A stretch of 64,000 nt of DNA from Muribaculaceae bacterium Isolate-110 (HZI) (lineage in GTDB: Bacteria > Bacteroidota > Bacteroidia > Bacteroidales > Muribaculaceae): assembly GCA_003762875.1 (NCBI GenBank), contig RIBL01000006.1:62001-126000 (forward strand). The letters run 5' to 3'. Below the pieces are notes generated by a model, which saw nothing but the letters and a program-made list of their open reading frames with translations, was not told where the DNA came from and did not search any database. Below, one piece after another: positions 1 through 8,603 of the stretch; the first letter of the stretch is position 1; the number at the start of each line of letters is the position of its first letter. A program made the translations under genes and the position numbers.

Positions 1-194
1 AAGGTCTTGCCGTTGATTGTCTTGCCGGTGTAGTGGACTGTGACCACGCTCGAGCGGTTGGGCGACGCTCCGTCGGGCTTGCCGCGCTTGACGGGTCGGT
101 AATATATGCCTTTGTCGAGGGGCTTCACGTCTGCTTCACGTGATTTGGCGGCGAGCCATTCGCGATTTTTGATTATATAATCCTGCTTTGCCAT
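1..194 (-). CDS. FKBP-type peptidyl-prolyl isomerase, N-terminal part (cut by window edge)
   Basis: The minus-strand frame opens with ATG at 194 and runs off the left edge. The visible 64 residues begin MAKQDYIIKNREWL and reach the start of an FKBP fold at VVTVHYTGKTINGKTF, which matches the first strands of FKBP-type prolyl isomerases. No signal peptide is seen, so this is probably a cytoplasmic, short FKBP that catalyses cis-trans isomerisation of X-Pro bonds. A TAnnTTTG-type promoter box lies just upstream. The active-site core is outside the window, so activity cannot be judged. Confidence 0.8.
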   Translation of the reverse strand, partial: MAKQDYIIKNREWLAAKSREADVKPLDKGIYYRPVKRGKPDGASPNRSSVVTVHYTGKTINGKT

Positions 195-217
195 AAAAAA
201 ATTGAATATTGGGAATG

Positions 218-225
218 CAAAGGTA
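218..225 (-). promoter_or_regulatory. -7 promoter box for the FKBP gene
   Basis: The minus strand reads TACCTTTG, a full match to the Bacteroidetes -7 consensus TAnnTTTG, 24 bases before the ATG at 194. An AT-rich -33 region lies about 20 bases further upstream. Confidence 0.5.
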
Positions 226-321
226 TTGAAAAAGTTAAAGAAGTGGAGTGTCTGTCGAGTGTTTGTCGACTGATTTTTGCTTTTTTAATCCATTGATGGC
301 TCGGGGGTGGGAATTTTTTCG

Positions 322-329
322 TAACTTTG
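322..329 (+). promoter_or_regulatory. -7 promoter box for glyS
   Basis: The plus strand reads TAACTTTG, a full match to TAnnTTTG. It would give a leader of roughly 95 nt before the glyS ATG at 430. The box faces away from the FKBP promoter, so 195-429 is a divergent promoter region. Confidence 0.5.
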
Positions 330-429
330 CGACTTCGGATACTTTAAGATGTGTCTGAGGGCATTCTTTGACAGAGAGTGTTTTTACCAAGAATTTTAAC
401 AAGACAGATAAATACAGTTACGATCAAAA

Positions 430-1974
430 ATGGCTACCCAGGAAGATGTATTCAAGAAAATTGTGAGCCACGCCAAGGAGTATGGCTTTGTGTTTCCCTC
501 CAGCGAGATTTATGACGGACTCTCGGCCGTGTATGACTACGGTCAGAACGGCGTAGAGCTCAAGAACAATATCAAGCGTTACTGGTGGGACTCCATGACC
601 CTGCTTCACGAGAATATCGTAGGCATCGACTCGGCCATATTCATGCACCCTACCATCTGGAAGGCTTCGGGCCACGTGGACGCGTTTAACGACCCTCTGA
701 TTGACAACAAGGACTCGAAGAAGCGTTATCGCGCCGATGTGCTCATCGAGGAGCAGATAGCCAAGATTGAGGATAAAATCAACAAGGAGGTGGCCAAGGC
801 CGCCAAGCGTTTCGGCGAGTCGTTTGACGAGGCAATGTTCCGTCAGACCAATCCGCGCGTGCTTGAGCATGCCGCCAAGCGTGATGCTCTTCACGAGCGT
901 TTCGCCCGGGCTATGAATGACGGCGATCTCAACGAGCTGCGCCAGATAATCATCGACGAGGAAATCGTATGTCCTATCTCCGGCACCAAGAACTGGACCG
1001 AGGTGCGTCAGTTTAACCTCATGTTCAAGACCGAGATGGGCTCGACGGCCGACGGCGCGATGGCTGTGTATCTGCGTCCCGAGACAGCTCAGGGTATCTT
1101 TGTCAACTATCTCAATGTGCAGAAGACCGGCCGTATGCGCATCCCCTTCGGTATCGCTCAGATAGGCAAGGCTTTCCGTAACGAGATTGTGGCCCGTCAG
1201 TTTATCTTCCGCATGAGGGAGTTTGAGCAGATGGAGATGCAGTTCTTTGTGCGTCCCGGCTCGGAGATGGAGTGGTTCAACAACTGGAAGCAGTTCCGTC
1301 TGCGCTGGCACAAGGCTCTTGGTCTTGGCGACGAGAAGTATCGCTATCATGACCATGAGAAGCTGGCCCACTATGCCAACGCCGCGACCGACATCGAGTT
1401 TCAGATGCCTTTTGGCTTCAAGGAGGTCGAGGGTATACATTCCCGCACCAATTTTGACCTTTCGCAGCACGAGAAGTTCTCGGGCAAGAAGATACAGTAT
1501 TTCGATCCCGAGCTCAACGAGAGCTACACACCTTATGTCATCGAGACATCGATCGGTGTTGACCGTATGTTCCTGAGTGTGCTCTGCTCGAGCTATGAGG
1601 AGCAGGCCCTCGAGGGTGGCGACACCCGCGTGGTGCTTCACCTGCCGGCTCCGCTGGCTCCTGTCAAGTGTGCCGTCATGCCGCTTGTGCGTAAGGACGG
1701 TCTGCCCGACAAGGCGCGCGAGATTGTCAACGAGCTGAAGTTTGATTTTGCGACCCACTATGAGGAGAAGGATTCGATCGGCAAGCGTTACCGCCGCCAG
1801 GATGCCATAGGTACTCCTTACTGCATCACCGTTGACCATCAGACTCTGGAGGACAACACAGTGACTCTGCGCGAGCGTGACTCGATGGCGCAGACCCGCG
1901 TGAAAGTGGAGGATCTTCACAAGATTATCCACGACAGTGTGTCGATCAACACCCTCCTGCGCAAGCTGGGGTGA
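430..1974 (+). CDS. glyS: Glycine--tRNA ligase
   Basis: This 514-residue protein is the single-chain, alpha2 type of class II glycyl-tRNA synthetase, which charges tRNA-Gly in the cytoplasm. The N-terminus (KIVSHAKEYGFVFPSSEIYDGLSAVYDYG) is the family signature. Motif 2 is visible near residues 248-262 (FRNE, then RMREFEQME) and motif 3 near residue 376 (ETSIGVDRMF). A C-terminal anticodon-binding domain follows (APVKCAVMPLVRKDG). Length agrees with bacterial homologues. It is followed at 118 bases by the LemA gene on the same strand. The long antisense reading frames here are shadows of its codon bias. Confidence 0.97.
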   Translation: MATQEDVFKKIVSHAKEYGFVFPSSEIYDGLSAVYDYGQNGVELKNNIKRYWWDSMTLLHENIVGIDSAIFMHPTIWKASGHVDAFNDPLIDNKDSKKRYRADVLIEEQIAKIEDKINKEVAKAAKRFGESFDEAMFRQTNPRVLEHAAKRDALHERFARAMNDGDLNELRQIIIDEEIVCPISGTKNWTEVRQFNLMFKTEMGSTADGAMAVYLRPETAQGIFVNYLNVQKTGRMRIPFGIAQIGKAFRNEIVARQFIFRMREFEQMEMQFFVRPGSEMEWFNNWKQFRLRWHKALGLGDEKYRYHDHEKLAHYANAATDIEFQMPFGFKEVEGIHSRTNFDLSQHEKFSGKKIQYFDPELNESYTPYVIETSIGVDRMFLSVLCSSYEEQALEGGDTRVVLHLPAPLAPVKCAVMPLVRKDGLPDKAREIVNELKFDFATHYEEKDSIGKRYRRQDAIGTPYCITVDHQTLEDNTVTLRERDSMAQTRVKVEDLHKIIHDSVSINTLLRKLG

Positions 1975-2092
1975 TTTCGCTATGGTTTTAAAGAGTTAAC
2001 AACAGTTTAGAGAGTAAAGGCAAGGGAGTTGAAGAAGGTTGTATGGCTTTTTTTAACTCCTTGCGCTCCTTAACCAATAATATTGACAGACA

Positions 2093-2671
2093 ATGCGTTA
2101 TTTCAAATTATTTCTTCTGATGCTGGCACTGATGCCCGCGCTGAGCTCATGTAACTACAACTCGCTTGTGGAGCAGAAGCAGGGCGTAGAGCAGCAGTGG
2201 GCCGAGGTGCAGAACCAGTATCAGCGTCGTGCCGACCTGATACCTAATCTGGTGAATACGGTGAAGGGTTATGCCACCCATGAGAGCTCGACGCTCGAGA
2301 AGGTCACAGAGGCCCGTGCGGCCGCCACGTCGGTAAACATCAATGCCGAGGAGCTCAACGAGGAGACTCTGGCAAAATTTCAGGCTGCGCAAAATCAACT
2401 GACCGGCGCGCTCAAGTCGCTCCTGGCTGTGTCGGAGGCTTATCCCGACCTGAAGGCCAATGAGAATTTCCGCGACCTGCAGGTGCAGCTCGAGGGTACA
2501 GAAAACCGTATAGCTACGGCCCGCGGACGTTACACCGAGGCAGTGGCCGGCTATAACACAGCTATCAAGAAGTTTCCCACCGTCATCTATGCCGGATGGT
2601 TTGGCTTCACGCCCCAACCACAGTTTAAGGCCGACGATGCCGCCCAGCGCGCACCCGAGGTAAAATTCTAA
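2093..2671 (+). CDS. LemA family lipoprotein
   Basis: This 192-residue protein starts with a lipoprotein signal ending in LSSC (Cys20), so it should be lipidated and face the periplasm. The rest is the LemA helical core, with the family's typical stretch VEQQWAEVQNQYQRRADLIPNLVNTVKGYA at about residues 32-61 and a second long helix near residues 140-165. The function of LemA proteins is not settled. Many Bacteroidetes carry lemA next to TPM-domain genes, which are not seen here. Instead it lies 8 bases before an FKBP lipoprotein and probably forms an operon with it. The family call is firm; the role is unknown. Confidence 0.9.
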   Translation: MRYFKLFLLMLALMPALSSCNYNSLVEQKQGVEQQWAEVQNQYQRRADLIPNLVNTVKGYATHESSTLEKVTEARAAATSVNINAEELNEETLAKFQAAQNQLTGALKSLLAVSEAYPDLKANENFRDLQVQLEGTENRIATARGRYTEAVAGYNTAIKKFPTVIYAGWFGFTPQPQFKADDAAQRAPEVKF

Positions 2672-2679
2672 ACATAAGA

Positions 2680-3246
2680 ATGAAACATTTCACACTCCGC
2701 CTCCTTCCTTTCGCGCTCGCGGCTATGGCCGGGGCAGTGTCATCGTCGTGTAACGATGACGGCACCACCACCTGGGAGCAGTATAAGGAATGGCGTCAGA
2801 CCAATCTCGACTTTTACGAGGAGCAGAAGTTTCTCATGGACCCCGACGGCGACGGGATGTATTACCAGACACAGGTCGCACCCTGGAACTCCGGGGCAGA
2901 GATACTCATCAGATATCTCAATGACCGCTCCAAGACCGAGGGCAATCTCTCGCCGATGCTGACGTCGACAGTTGACGTGAAGTATATAGGCCGGTTCTAT
3001 AACGGCGTGGCTTTCGACTCGTCATACCGCGTGCAGCCCGACTCGGTGTTTACCACCGGTGTGAGCGATGTAATAGCCGGCTGGACTCTGGCTCTCCAGT
3101 ATATGAGAGTCGGCGACAGCGCGCGCGTGGTCATCCCTTACAGCCTGGGTTACGGGTCATCGGGCAGCGGCAGCATCTATCCCTACTCCACGCTCGTGTT
3201 TGACATCAAACTCAAGGACATAGTGGACTACGAGGAGAAACACTGA
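2680..3246 (+). CDS. FKBP-type peptidyl-prolyl isomerase, lipoprotein
   Basis: The 188-residue product has a signal peptide with lipobox SSSC (Cys24), predicting an envelope-anchored protein. A linker of about 70 residues leads to one FKBP domain at about residues 95-185. FKBP landmarks include VDVKYIGRFYNGVAFDSS, the VIAGWTLALQYMRVGDSARVVIP strand-helix segment and a final FDIKLKDI strand. It should act as a prolyl isomerase or chaperone at the outer or inner membrane periplasmic face. It starts 8 bases after the LemA stop and ends 11 bases before tgt, so the three genes are probably co-transcribed. Confidence 0.9.
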   Translation: MKHFTLRLLPFALAAMAGAVSSSCNDDGTTTWEQYKEWRQTNLDFYEEQKFLMDPDGDGMYYQTQVAPWNSGAEILIRYLNDRSKTEGNLSPMLTSTVDVKYIGRFYNGVAFDSSYRVQPDSVFTTGVSDVIAGWTLALQYMRVGDSARVVIPYSLGYGSSGSGSIYPYSTLVFDIKLKDIVDYEEKH

Positions 3247-3257
3247 CCGAATAAAGT

Positions 3258-4388
3258 ATGGATTTCCAGCTTCAGGCAACAGCCCCCGGCACTAATGCGC
3301 GTGCCGGACTCATCACTACCGACCATGGCACTATCGAGACTCCCATATTTATGCCTGTGGGAACGCTCGGGAGTGTCAAGGCCGTGCATCAGCATGAGCT
3401 GCGCGACGATGTGAAGGCTCAGATAATACTCGGCAATACGTATCACCTGTATCTGCGTCCGGGCATAGATATACTCGAGAAGGCCGGCGGTCTCCACAAG
3501 TTTAACGGATGGGAGCGTCCCATACTTACTGACAGCGGCGGCTTTCAGGTGTTTTCGCTGTCGGCCAACCGTAAGCTCACCGAGGAGGGCGCGTGGTTTC
3601 GCTCTCACATCGATGGGTCGAAGCATCTCTTTACACCGGAGAGCGTCGTAGACATAGAGCGCAGCATCGGAGCCGACATCATGATGGCTCTCGACGAGTG
3701 TCCGCCGGGCACAGCCGACTATGAGTATGCGCGCAAGTCGCTTCGTCTCACTCAGCGTTGGCTCGAGAGAGGATGGACGCGTTACAAGGAGACCGAGGGC
3801 AAATATGGCTATTTGCAGGCATATTTCCCGATAGTGCAGGGGGTGGTGTATCCCGACCTGCGCCGCGATGCGGCCAGGCATGTGGCCGACCTCGGAGCCG
3901 ACGGCAATGCTATCGGCGGTCTTGCCGTGGGCGAGCCGGCCGAAAAGATGTATGAGATGATCGAGGTGGTCAACGAGGAGCTGCCCGCCGACAAGCCCCG
4001 CTATCTCATGGGTGTCGGGACTCCGGCCAATATCCTCGAGGCTATCGACCGCGGTGTCGACATGATGGACTGTGTGATGCCTACGCGCAACGGCCGCAAC
4101 GGCATGCTCTTCACGGCCCATGGCGTCATGAATATGCGCAACAAGAAGTGGGCCGATGATTTCTCGCCGCTGCAGGAGGATGGCCCGTCGTATGTTGACC
4201 GCGTGTATTCGCGCGCCTATCTGCGCCATCTCTTCATAGCCGACGAGATACTGGCCATGCAGATAGCTTCGATACATAATCTTGCTTTCTACCTGTGGCT
4301 CGCAGGTGAGGCCCGCAAGCATATTATAGCGGGTGATTTCAAGTACTGGAAGACTCAGATGATAGAAAACGTGACTCGCCGGTTATGA
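3258..4388 (+). CDS. tgt: Queuine tRNA-ribosyltransferase (tRNA-guanine transglycosylase)
   Basis: The 376-residue enzyme exchanges guanine 34 for preQ1 in tRNAs with GUN anticodons, a step in queuosine formation. The general-acid motif LTDSGGFQVF lies near residue 90. The nucleophilic Asp sits in MDCVMPTRNGRNG near residue 271. GLAVGE, which binds substrate, is also present. Oddly, the usual C-terminal zinc site (CxCxxC plus His) is absent: between FSPLQEDG and SRAYLRHL there is no cysteine. I believe Bacteroidetes relatives share this, but cannot check. The 3' end overlaps the next gene by 4 bases, implying translational coupling. Confidence 0.95.
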   Translation: MDFQLQATAPGTNARAGLITTDHGTIETPIFMPVGTLGSVKAVHQHELRDDVKAQIILGNTYHLYLRPGIDILEKAGGLHKFNGWERPILTDSGGFQVFSLSANRKLTEEGAWFRSHIDGSKHLFTPESVVDIERSIGADIMMALDECPPGTADYEYARKSLRLTQRWLERGWTRYKETEGKYGYLQAYFPIVQGVVYPDLRRDAARHVADLGADGNAIGGLAVGEPAEKMYEMIEVVNEELPADKPRYLMGVGTPANILEAIDRGVDMMDCVMPTRNGRNGMLFTAHGVMNMRNKKWADDFSPLQEDGPSYVDRVYSRAYLRHLFIADEILAMQIASIHNLAFYLWLAGEARKHIIAGDFKYWKTQMIENVTRRL

Positions 4389-5455
4389 AAATACTCGATT
4401 GGTACATAATACGCAAGTTTCTCGGCACATACGTGTTCGCTATATTTCTGATATTGTCGATTACGGTGATGTTTGACATCAACGAGAAGCTCGATGCGTT
4501 TCTCAAGGCACCGCTCAAGGCCACAATCTTTGATTATTTCCTTAACTTCCTGCCTTATTTTGCCAATCAGTTCAGCCCTCTGTTCACGTTTATCGCGGTG
4601 ATATTTTTCACCTCCAAGCTGGCCGACAACAGTGAGATCATAGCCATGCTTTCGACGGGCATGAGCTATCGGCGTCTGCTGCGGCCTTATCTGATAAGTG
4701 CGACGGTCATTGCGGCCATCACGTTTGTGCTGAGCGCGTATATAATCCCTCCGGCCAATGTCAAGCGCATAGATTATACCAACGAGTATGTCAAAAACAA
4801 GCGTGTGGACTATGGCACGAATATCCAGCTCCAGGTGGCGAAGGGGGAGATAGCCTATATGTCGCGTTATGACAACCTGCAGAAGACGGGCTATAAGTTT
4901 TCGCTGGAGTCGTTTGACGGCAAGACGCTTGTGTCGCGTCTGACGGCGCAGACTATCCGCTGGGATACTCTCCATCACTGGACTGTGCGCGATTATATGA
5001 TACGCGATTTTGACGGCCAGCGTGAGCGTATACGCCGCGGTGCACGTCTGGATACGATAATACCTATCGAGCCACGCGATTTTCTTATATCCAAAAATGA
5101 CCAGGAGATGCTAACGTCGCCGGCTCTCAGCGAGTATATAGACCGTCAGAAGGAGCGCGGTGTGGCAAATATCAAGTCGTTTGAAATCGAGAAACACAAG
5201 CGTTATGCCATGACTGCGGCGGCGTTTATCCTCACGGTGATAGGTATGTCGCTGTCGTCGCGCAAGGTCAAGGGGGGTATGGGTGTGAATATCGGCATCG
5301 GACTGGTGTTGAGTTTCAGTTATATCCTGTTTATGACGGTGACGTCAACGTTTGCTGTTTCGGGCTATACTTCGCCCATGATCGCGATGTGGATACCCAA
5401 TATCCTCTATACGTTTATCGCTATCTATCTCTACTATCGCGCTTCGCACGGGTAA
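4385..5455 (+). CDS. LptF/LptG (YjgP/YjgQ) family LPS-export permease
   Basis: The 356-residue protein has the layout of the YjgP/YjgQ family: a membrane segment near residues 10-32, two more at about 50-80 and 95-120, a periplasmic beta-rich domain, and three C-terminal helices (about 275-350). These permeases form the inner-membrane part of the Lpt transporter that lifts lipopolysaccharide to the outer membrane using LptB. Its start overlaps the tgt stop. Whether it corresponds to LptF or LptG cannot be decided from sequence, and its usual partner permease is not in the window. A long hairpin repeat follows its stop. Confidence 0.9.
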   Translation: MKILDWYIIRKFLGTYVFAIFLILSITVMFDINEKLDAFLKAPLKATIFDYFLNFLPYFANQFSPLFTFIAVIFFTSKLADNSEIIAMLSTGMSYRRLLRPYLISATVIAAITFVLSAYIIPPANVKRIDYTNEYVKNKRVDYGTNIQLQVAKGEIAYMSRYDNLQKTGYKFSLESFDGKTLVSRLTAQTIRWDTLHHWTVRDYMIRDFDGQRERIRRGARLDTIIPIEPRDFLISKNDQEMLTSPALSEYIDRQKERGVANIKSFEIEKHKRYAMTAAAFILTVIGMSLSSRKVKGGMGVNIGIGLVLSFSYILFMTVTSTFAVSGYTSPMIAMWIPNILYTFIAIYLYYRASHG

Positions 5456-5468
5456 TAGATACAAAAGT

Positions 5469-5590
5469 AGATACAAAAGGACAAAAGTTTCAAAAGCAAC
5501 AAAAGTTTTTTAATTGTCTGTATGTCAATTGTTGAATGCAGATATTGAAAAAACTTTTGTTGCTTTTGAAACTTTTGTCTTTTTGTATCT
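5469..5590. repeat. Long CAAAAG-periodic hairpin, copy 1
   Basis: Two 43-nt arms (5469-5511 and 5548-5590) are complementary at 42 positions; the single difference is G/A, which still pairs as G-U in RNA. They flank a 36-nt loop. Within the arm CAAAAG recurs every 8-9 bases. It lies between convergent genes (the LptF/G-like gene and the nucleotidyltransferase), so a bidirectional terminator role is likely. Related hairpins lie at 15019-15060 and 46218-46347. Confidence 0.85.
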
Positions 5591-5625
5591 TTCTTATGCG
5601 TCGGAAATTATGCTCTCATGATGGG

Positions 5626-5937
5626 CTATCCGTATATAAGTTGTTTGGTTGCATCAAGCTCCTTCCGAAAATATTTGTTGGATACTGAATCGTCACATAC
5701 CATGTCGATTTTGCGTCCCAACAGGCTTTCGAGTTCGTGGATAAAGTCAAAGAAAATGTCGGCCCAGTCAAGCCCGTCACGGCGGATGCTTTCATCATCA
5801 AAATTGACTGAAAAGTCAACATCGCTGTCGGCATTGAATCTTGGGGTGAGGATGGAACCGAATACCCATAATTGGGCAACTCTATACTTTCGGCATAGAG
5901 TAATGATTTTATCCATATTCATCTCAATCAGCTTCAT
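5626..5937 (-). CDS. MNT-type minimal nucleotidyltransferase
   Basis: The 103-residue protein is a stand-alone nucleotidyltransferase domain. It shows the GS motif (Gly27-Ser28), the metal-binding pair Asp39-x-Asp41 in SDVDFSV and a third Asp at 78 in KIDMV, so the active site looks intact. Small proteins of this kind often pair with a HEPN/HepT protein as antitoxins (MntA), adding AMP to the partner. No HEPN gene is visible on either side: convergent LptF/G-like gene downstream, hydrolase upstream. It is therefore an orphan. Its codon use is more AT-rich than the neighbours, which may point to acquisition by transfer. Confidence 0.85.
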   Translation of the reverse strand: MKLIEMNMDKIITLCRKYRVAQLWVFGSILTPRFNADSDVDFSVNFDDESIRRDGLDWADIFFDFIHELESLLGRKIDMVCDDSVSNKYFRKELDATKQLIYG

Positions 5938-5941
5938 AGCG

Positions 5942-5949
5942 CAAAAATA
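5942..5949 (-). promoter_or_regulatory. -7 promoter box for the nucleotidyltransferase
   Basis: The minus strand reads TATTTTTG, matching TAnnTTTG, directly upstream of the ATG at 5937. The leader would be almost absent, so the match may be chance in an AT-rich stretch. Confidence 0.3.
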
Positions 5950-6057
5950 ATAATAAGTACTAAAAAAACAAAGTATTAATCCTGTTTTTGGGTGCTTATC
6001 ATAATATATTGGACCAGAGATGGTAATATTCCTTTTCCTTTCATGTCGACGGCTGTA

Positions 6058-7068
6058 TTATTTGGATTGCTTGAAGAGCCATTCTCTTACGGGAGTGAGG
6101 CGGTAGGCGTAGTCGAAGGAGTACATGTGTTCGCAGCCTTTGCCGTCGGCGGGGAGTACGGTCTTTGACTCGAAGTTGATGATGGTTATCGTTGCGCCTT
6201 TGGCAAGAATGGTTCTGGCGAGTGTGTCCTGCTCGGCCTGCGGGAGTCGGGCACTCCACTCGGTGTATTCATATTTCACGCCTGCATTGTCGGCTGCGGC
6301 CTCGAGTGCGCCGAAGGTGCCGGCTTTGCCTGCCGTGATGAAGACAAATTTATGTTTTACGAGTTGGGGGAATGTCGCGCTGTCCCAGTGACAGTCGACA
6401 AATATGGATGCTGCGAAAAGGTCGGGGTAGGCCGAGTTGTAGTACATCGATATCATGCCGCCCATCGACTGGCCTGTGGTGTAGAGGCGGCTGGTGTCGA
6501 TCTGATAGGAGGCAGCTACCTGTTGGACGAGGCGGGCTACCATGTCGACTTCGTCGGTGTGCTCATAGGCGTCGTTGACGGCTACGCCTGAATATTGCGG
6601 TACGAGTACGTAGCACGGATGCGCACTCTGCCATTCATCTGTAGCCCATACGAGTGCGCCGTAACCTTGTGTGAGGGGGCGTGTCACGTCGGTGCCGGGG
6701 GTGCTGGCATCGGCCATGAAGAGTATCAGCGGATAGGTCTTGCCCTCTTCCATGTCTTTGGGTGTGAAGAGGTTGTACATCATGGTCTTGCCTGTGGCGG
6801 CGTCGGTGTATTCAAGCTGGCGAAACTCTGGGACTTCGGCTTTGATCATGGCCTGAAGTGTGGAGTCGGCCGACTTGTCGATGACAGGGCCTCCGCCGGG
6901 AGTGCCGAGCTGCGGCCCTCCCGGCTTGCCGCTTTTGCGTTGAGGTTTTTCGGAGTCCTGTCGGGCTGTCGGATTGGAGGTGTTGCCTGTGCATGAGGCG
7001 AATGCGGGGGCGGTGCAGAGCAGTGTCAGTGACATCAGCGATGTGATGGAAAGTCGTTTGATATTCAT
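6058..7068 (-). CDS. Secreted alpha/beta hydrolase (esterase/peptidase-like)
   Basis: The 336-residue protein has a signal peptide ending near AFASC (Cys26), which may be a lipobox. A Gly/Pro-rich linker (about residues 40-65) precedes an alpha/beta-hydrolase domain. The nucleophile elbow is GQSMGG near residue 205, and a late His in GCEHMYSF probably completes the triad. Overall shape recalls the PHB-depolymerase/feruloyl-esterase type found in polysaccharide loci, but the substrate cannot be inferred. It stands alone. A small AT-rich palindrome (about 7069-7095) abuts the start codon and could be an operator. Confidence 0.8.
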   Translation of the reverse strand: MNIKRLSITSLMSLTLLCTAPAFASCTGNTSNPTARQDSEKPQRKSGKPGGPQLGTPGGGPVIDKSADSTLQAMIKAEVPEFRQLEYTDAATGKTMMYNLFTPKDMEEGKTYPLILFMADASTPGTDVTRPLTQGYGALVWATDEWQSAHPCYVLVPQYSGVAVNDAYEHTDEVDMVARLVQQVAASYQIDTSRLYTTGQSMGGMISMYYNSAYPDLFAASIFVDCHWDSATFPQLVKHKFVFITAGKAGTFGALEAAADNAGVKYEYTEWSARLPQAEQDTLARTILAKGATITIINFESKTVLPADGKGCEHMYSFDYAYRLTPVREWLFKQSK

Positions 7069-7203
7069 AATATTATAGAATCTATTATAATATTAAGACT
7101 TTGGAGTGGCCAAAGGTTTAGGCGTGGCTGCGAATGACACTTGAATACGGGTAAACGACGGAGCGTTGGTGTGATGTCATGTCTCTGCGGGTGGACTGTG
7201 GTC

Positions 7204-8487
7204 TCAGGCGAGGGCCTGGTCGATATCGGCGATGATGTCGGCGACGTCCTCGATGCCTACCGAGAGTCGGATGAGGTCGGGGGCTACGCCGGCTTCGCGC
7301 AACTGCTCGTCGGAGAGCTGACGGTGGGTGTGGCTGGCGGGGTGGAGCACGCACGTGCGGGCGTCGGCCACATGGGTGACTATGGCTATGAATCTGAGTC
7401 GGTCCATGAAGCGTATGGCGTCTTCACGGGTGCCTTTGAGGCCGAAGGCTATGACGCCGCATGAGCCGTCGGGGAGATATTTCTGTGCGAGGGTGTGATA
7501 TCGGTCGGAGGGGAGGCCGCTGTAGTTGACCCATTTGACTTTGGGGTTGGCTTCGAGCCATTTGGCTACGGCGAGGGCGTTGGCGCAGTGGCGCGGCACA
7601 CGCAGGTGGAGTGTCTCGAGCCCGAGGTTGAGGAGGAAGGCGTTCTGGGGCGACTGGGCTGAGCCGAGGTCGCGCATAAGCTGTGCGGTGGCTTTGGTGA
7701 TGTAGGCGTTGCGTCCGAAGGCTTTGGTGTAGGTGAGGCCGTGGTAGGACTCGTCGGGGGTGGTGAGTCCTGGAAATTTGTCGGCATATTTGTCCCAGGG
7801 GAAGTTGCCGCTGTCGACGATGGCTCCGCCTACGCTCACGGCGTGTCCGTCCATGTATTTTGTCGTGGAGTGTGTCACTATGTCGGCACCCCACTCGAAG
7901 GGGCGGCAGTTGATGGGTGTTGGGAAGGTGTTGTCGACGATGAGCGGTACTCCGTGGCTGTGGGCTATGCGTGCGAATTTCTCGATGTCGAGCACTTCGC
8001 ATCCGGGGTTGGAGATGGTCTCGCCGAAGAGGGCTTTGGTGTTGGGGCGGAAGGCTTTGGCTATTTCTTCTTCGGAGGCGTTGGGGTCGACGAAGGTGCA
8101 GTCGATGCCGAGTTTTTTGAGTGTTACGCCAAAGAGGTTGAATGTGCCGCCGTATATGTTGGCCTGAGCTACGATGTGGTCGCCGGCCTGGCAGATGTTG
8201 AATATGGCGTAGAAGTTGGCGGCTTGTCCTGATGAGGTGAGCATGGCTGCGACTCCTCCTTCGAGGGCGGCTATCTTGGCTGCGACGGCGTCGTTGGTGG
8301 GGTTTTGGAGGCGGGTGTAGAAGTAGCCTGTGTCCTCGAGGTCAAAGAGGCGTGCCATCTGCTCGCTGGTGTCGTACTTGAATGTGGTGCTCTGGTAGAC
8401 TGGGAGCACCCGCGGCTCGCCTTTGGCGGGGGTCCATCCGGCCTGTACGCAGAGTGTGGCGGGGCTGTATTTTTTGTTTGAATCCAT
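7204..8487 (-). CDS. O-acetylhomoserine sulfhydrylase (MetY-type, PLP enzyme)
   Basis: At 427 residues this matches the O-acetylhomoserine aminocarboxypropyltransferase branch of the Cys/Met-metabolism PLP family, longer than the roughly 380-residue MetB/MetC enzymes. It should make homocysteine from O-acetylhomoserine and sulfide. The PLP-binding lysine is in HSTTKYMDGH near residue 209. The N-terminal YQSTTFKYD and the SSGQAAN cofactor-phosphate segment are typical. It stands alone, separated from rplT by a terminator-like hairpin. No SAM riboswitch fits in the 116-base upstream gap. A related gamma-lyase activity cannot be fully excluded. Confidence 0.92.
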   Translation of the reverse strand: MDSNKKYSPATLCVQAGWTPAKGEPRVLPVYQSTTFKYDTSEQMARLFDLEDTGYFYTRLQNPTNDAVAAKIAALEGGVAAMLTSSGQAANFYAIFNICQAGDHIVAQANIYGGTFNLFGVTLKKLGIDCTFVDPNASEEEIAKAFRPNTKALFGETISNPGCEVLDIEKFARIAHSHGVPLIVDNTFPTPINCRPFEWGADIVTHSTTKYMDGHAVSVGGAIVDSGNFPWDKYADKFPGLTTPDESYHGLTYTKAFGRNAYITKATAQLMRDLGSAQSPQNAFLLNLGLETLHLRVPRHCANALAVAKWLEANPKVKWVNYSGLPSDRYHTLAQKYLPDGSCGVIAFGLKGTREDAIRFMDRLRFIAIVTHVADARTCVLHPASHTHRQLSDEQLREAGVAPDLIRLSVGIEDVADIIADIDQALA

Positions 8488-8531
8488 TGATGTGGTTAGT
8501 GTCGGTGATGGTGTGTATATATATAACCATC

Positions 8532-8569
8532 AAGGACTCCGGCCCGAACTAATCAGGGGCAGAGTCCTT
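8532..8569 (-). terminator. Terminator after rplT
   Basis: Complementary 8-bp ends (8532-8539 and 8562-8569) continue into a G/C-rich inner stem. The hairpin sits about 35 bases past the rplT stop and before metY, so it probably ends the thrS-infC-rpmI-rplT transcript. Confidence 0.6.
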
Positions 8570-8603
8570 GAATATCTTTTAGCTTTGTTGGCTTAAAAGT
8601 GGG

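Noticed and set aside
424-1932. 502-codon open frame antisense to glyS
   Set aside because: Mirror frame caused by GC-skewed codon use of glyS; no domain sense.
2020-2064. Possible terminator hairpin between glyS and the LemA gene
   Set aside because: Stem of about ten pairs has a bulge and a long loop, and no T-run follows on the plus strand.
8488-8603. SAM riboswitch upstream of metY
   Set aside because: The gap is only 116 bases and is mostly taken up by the rplT terminator; no riboswitch core was recognised.
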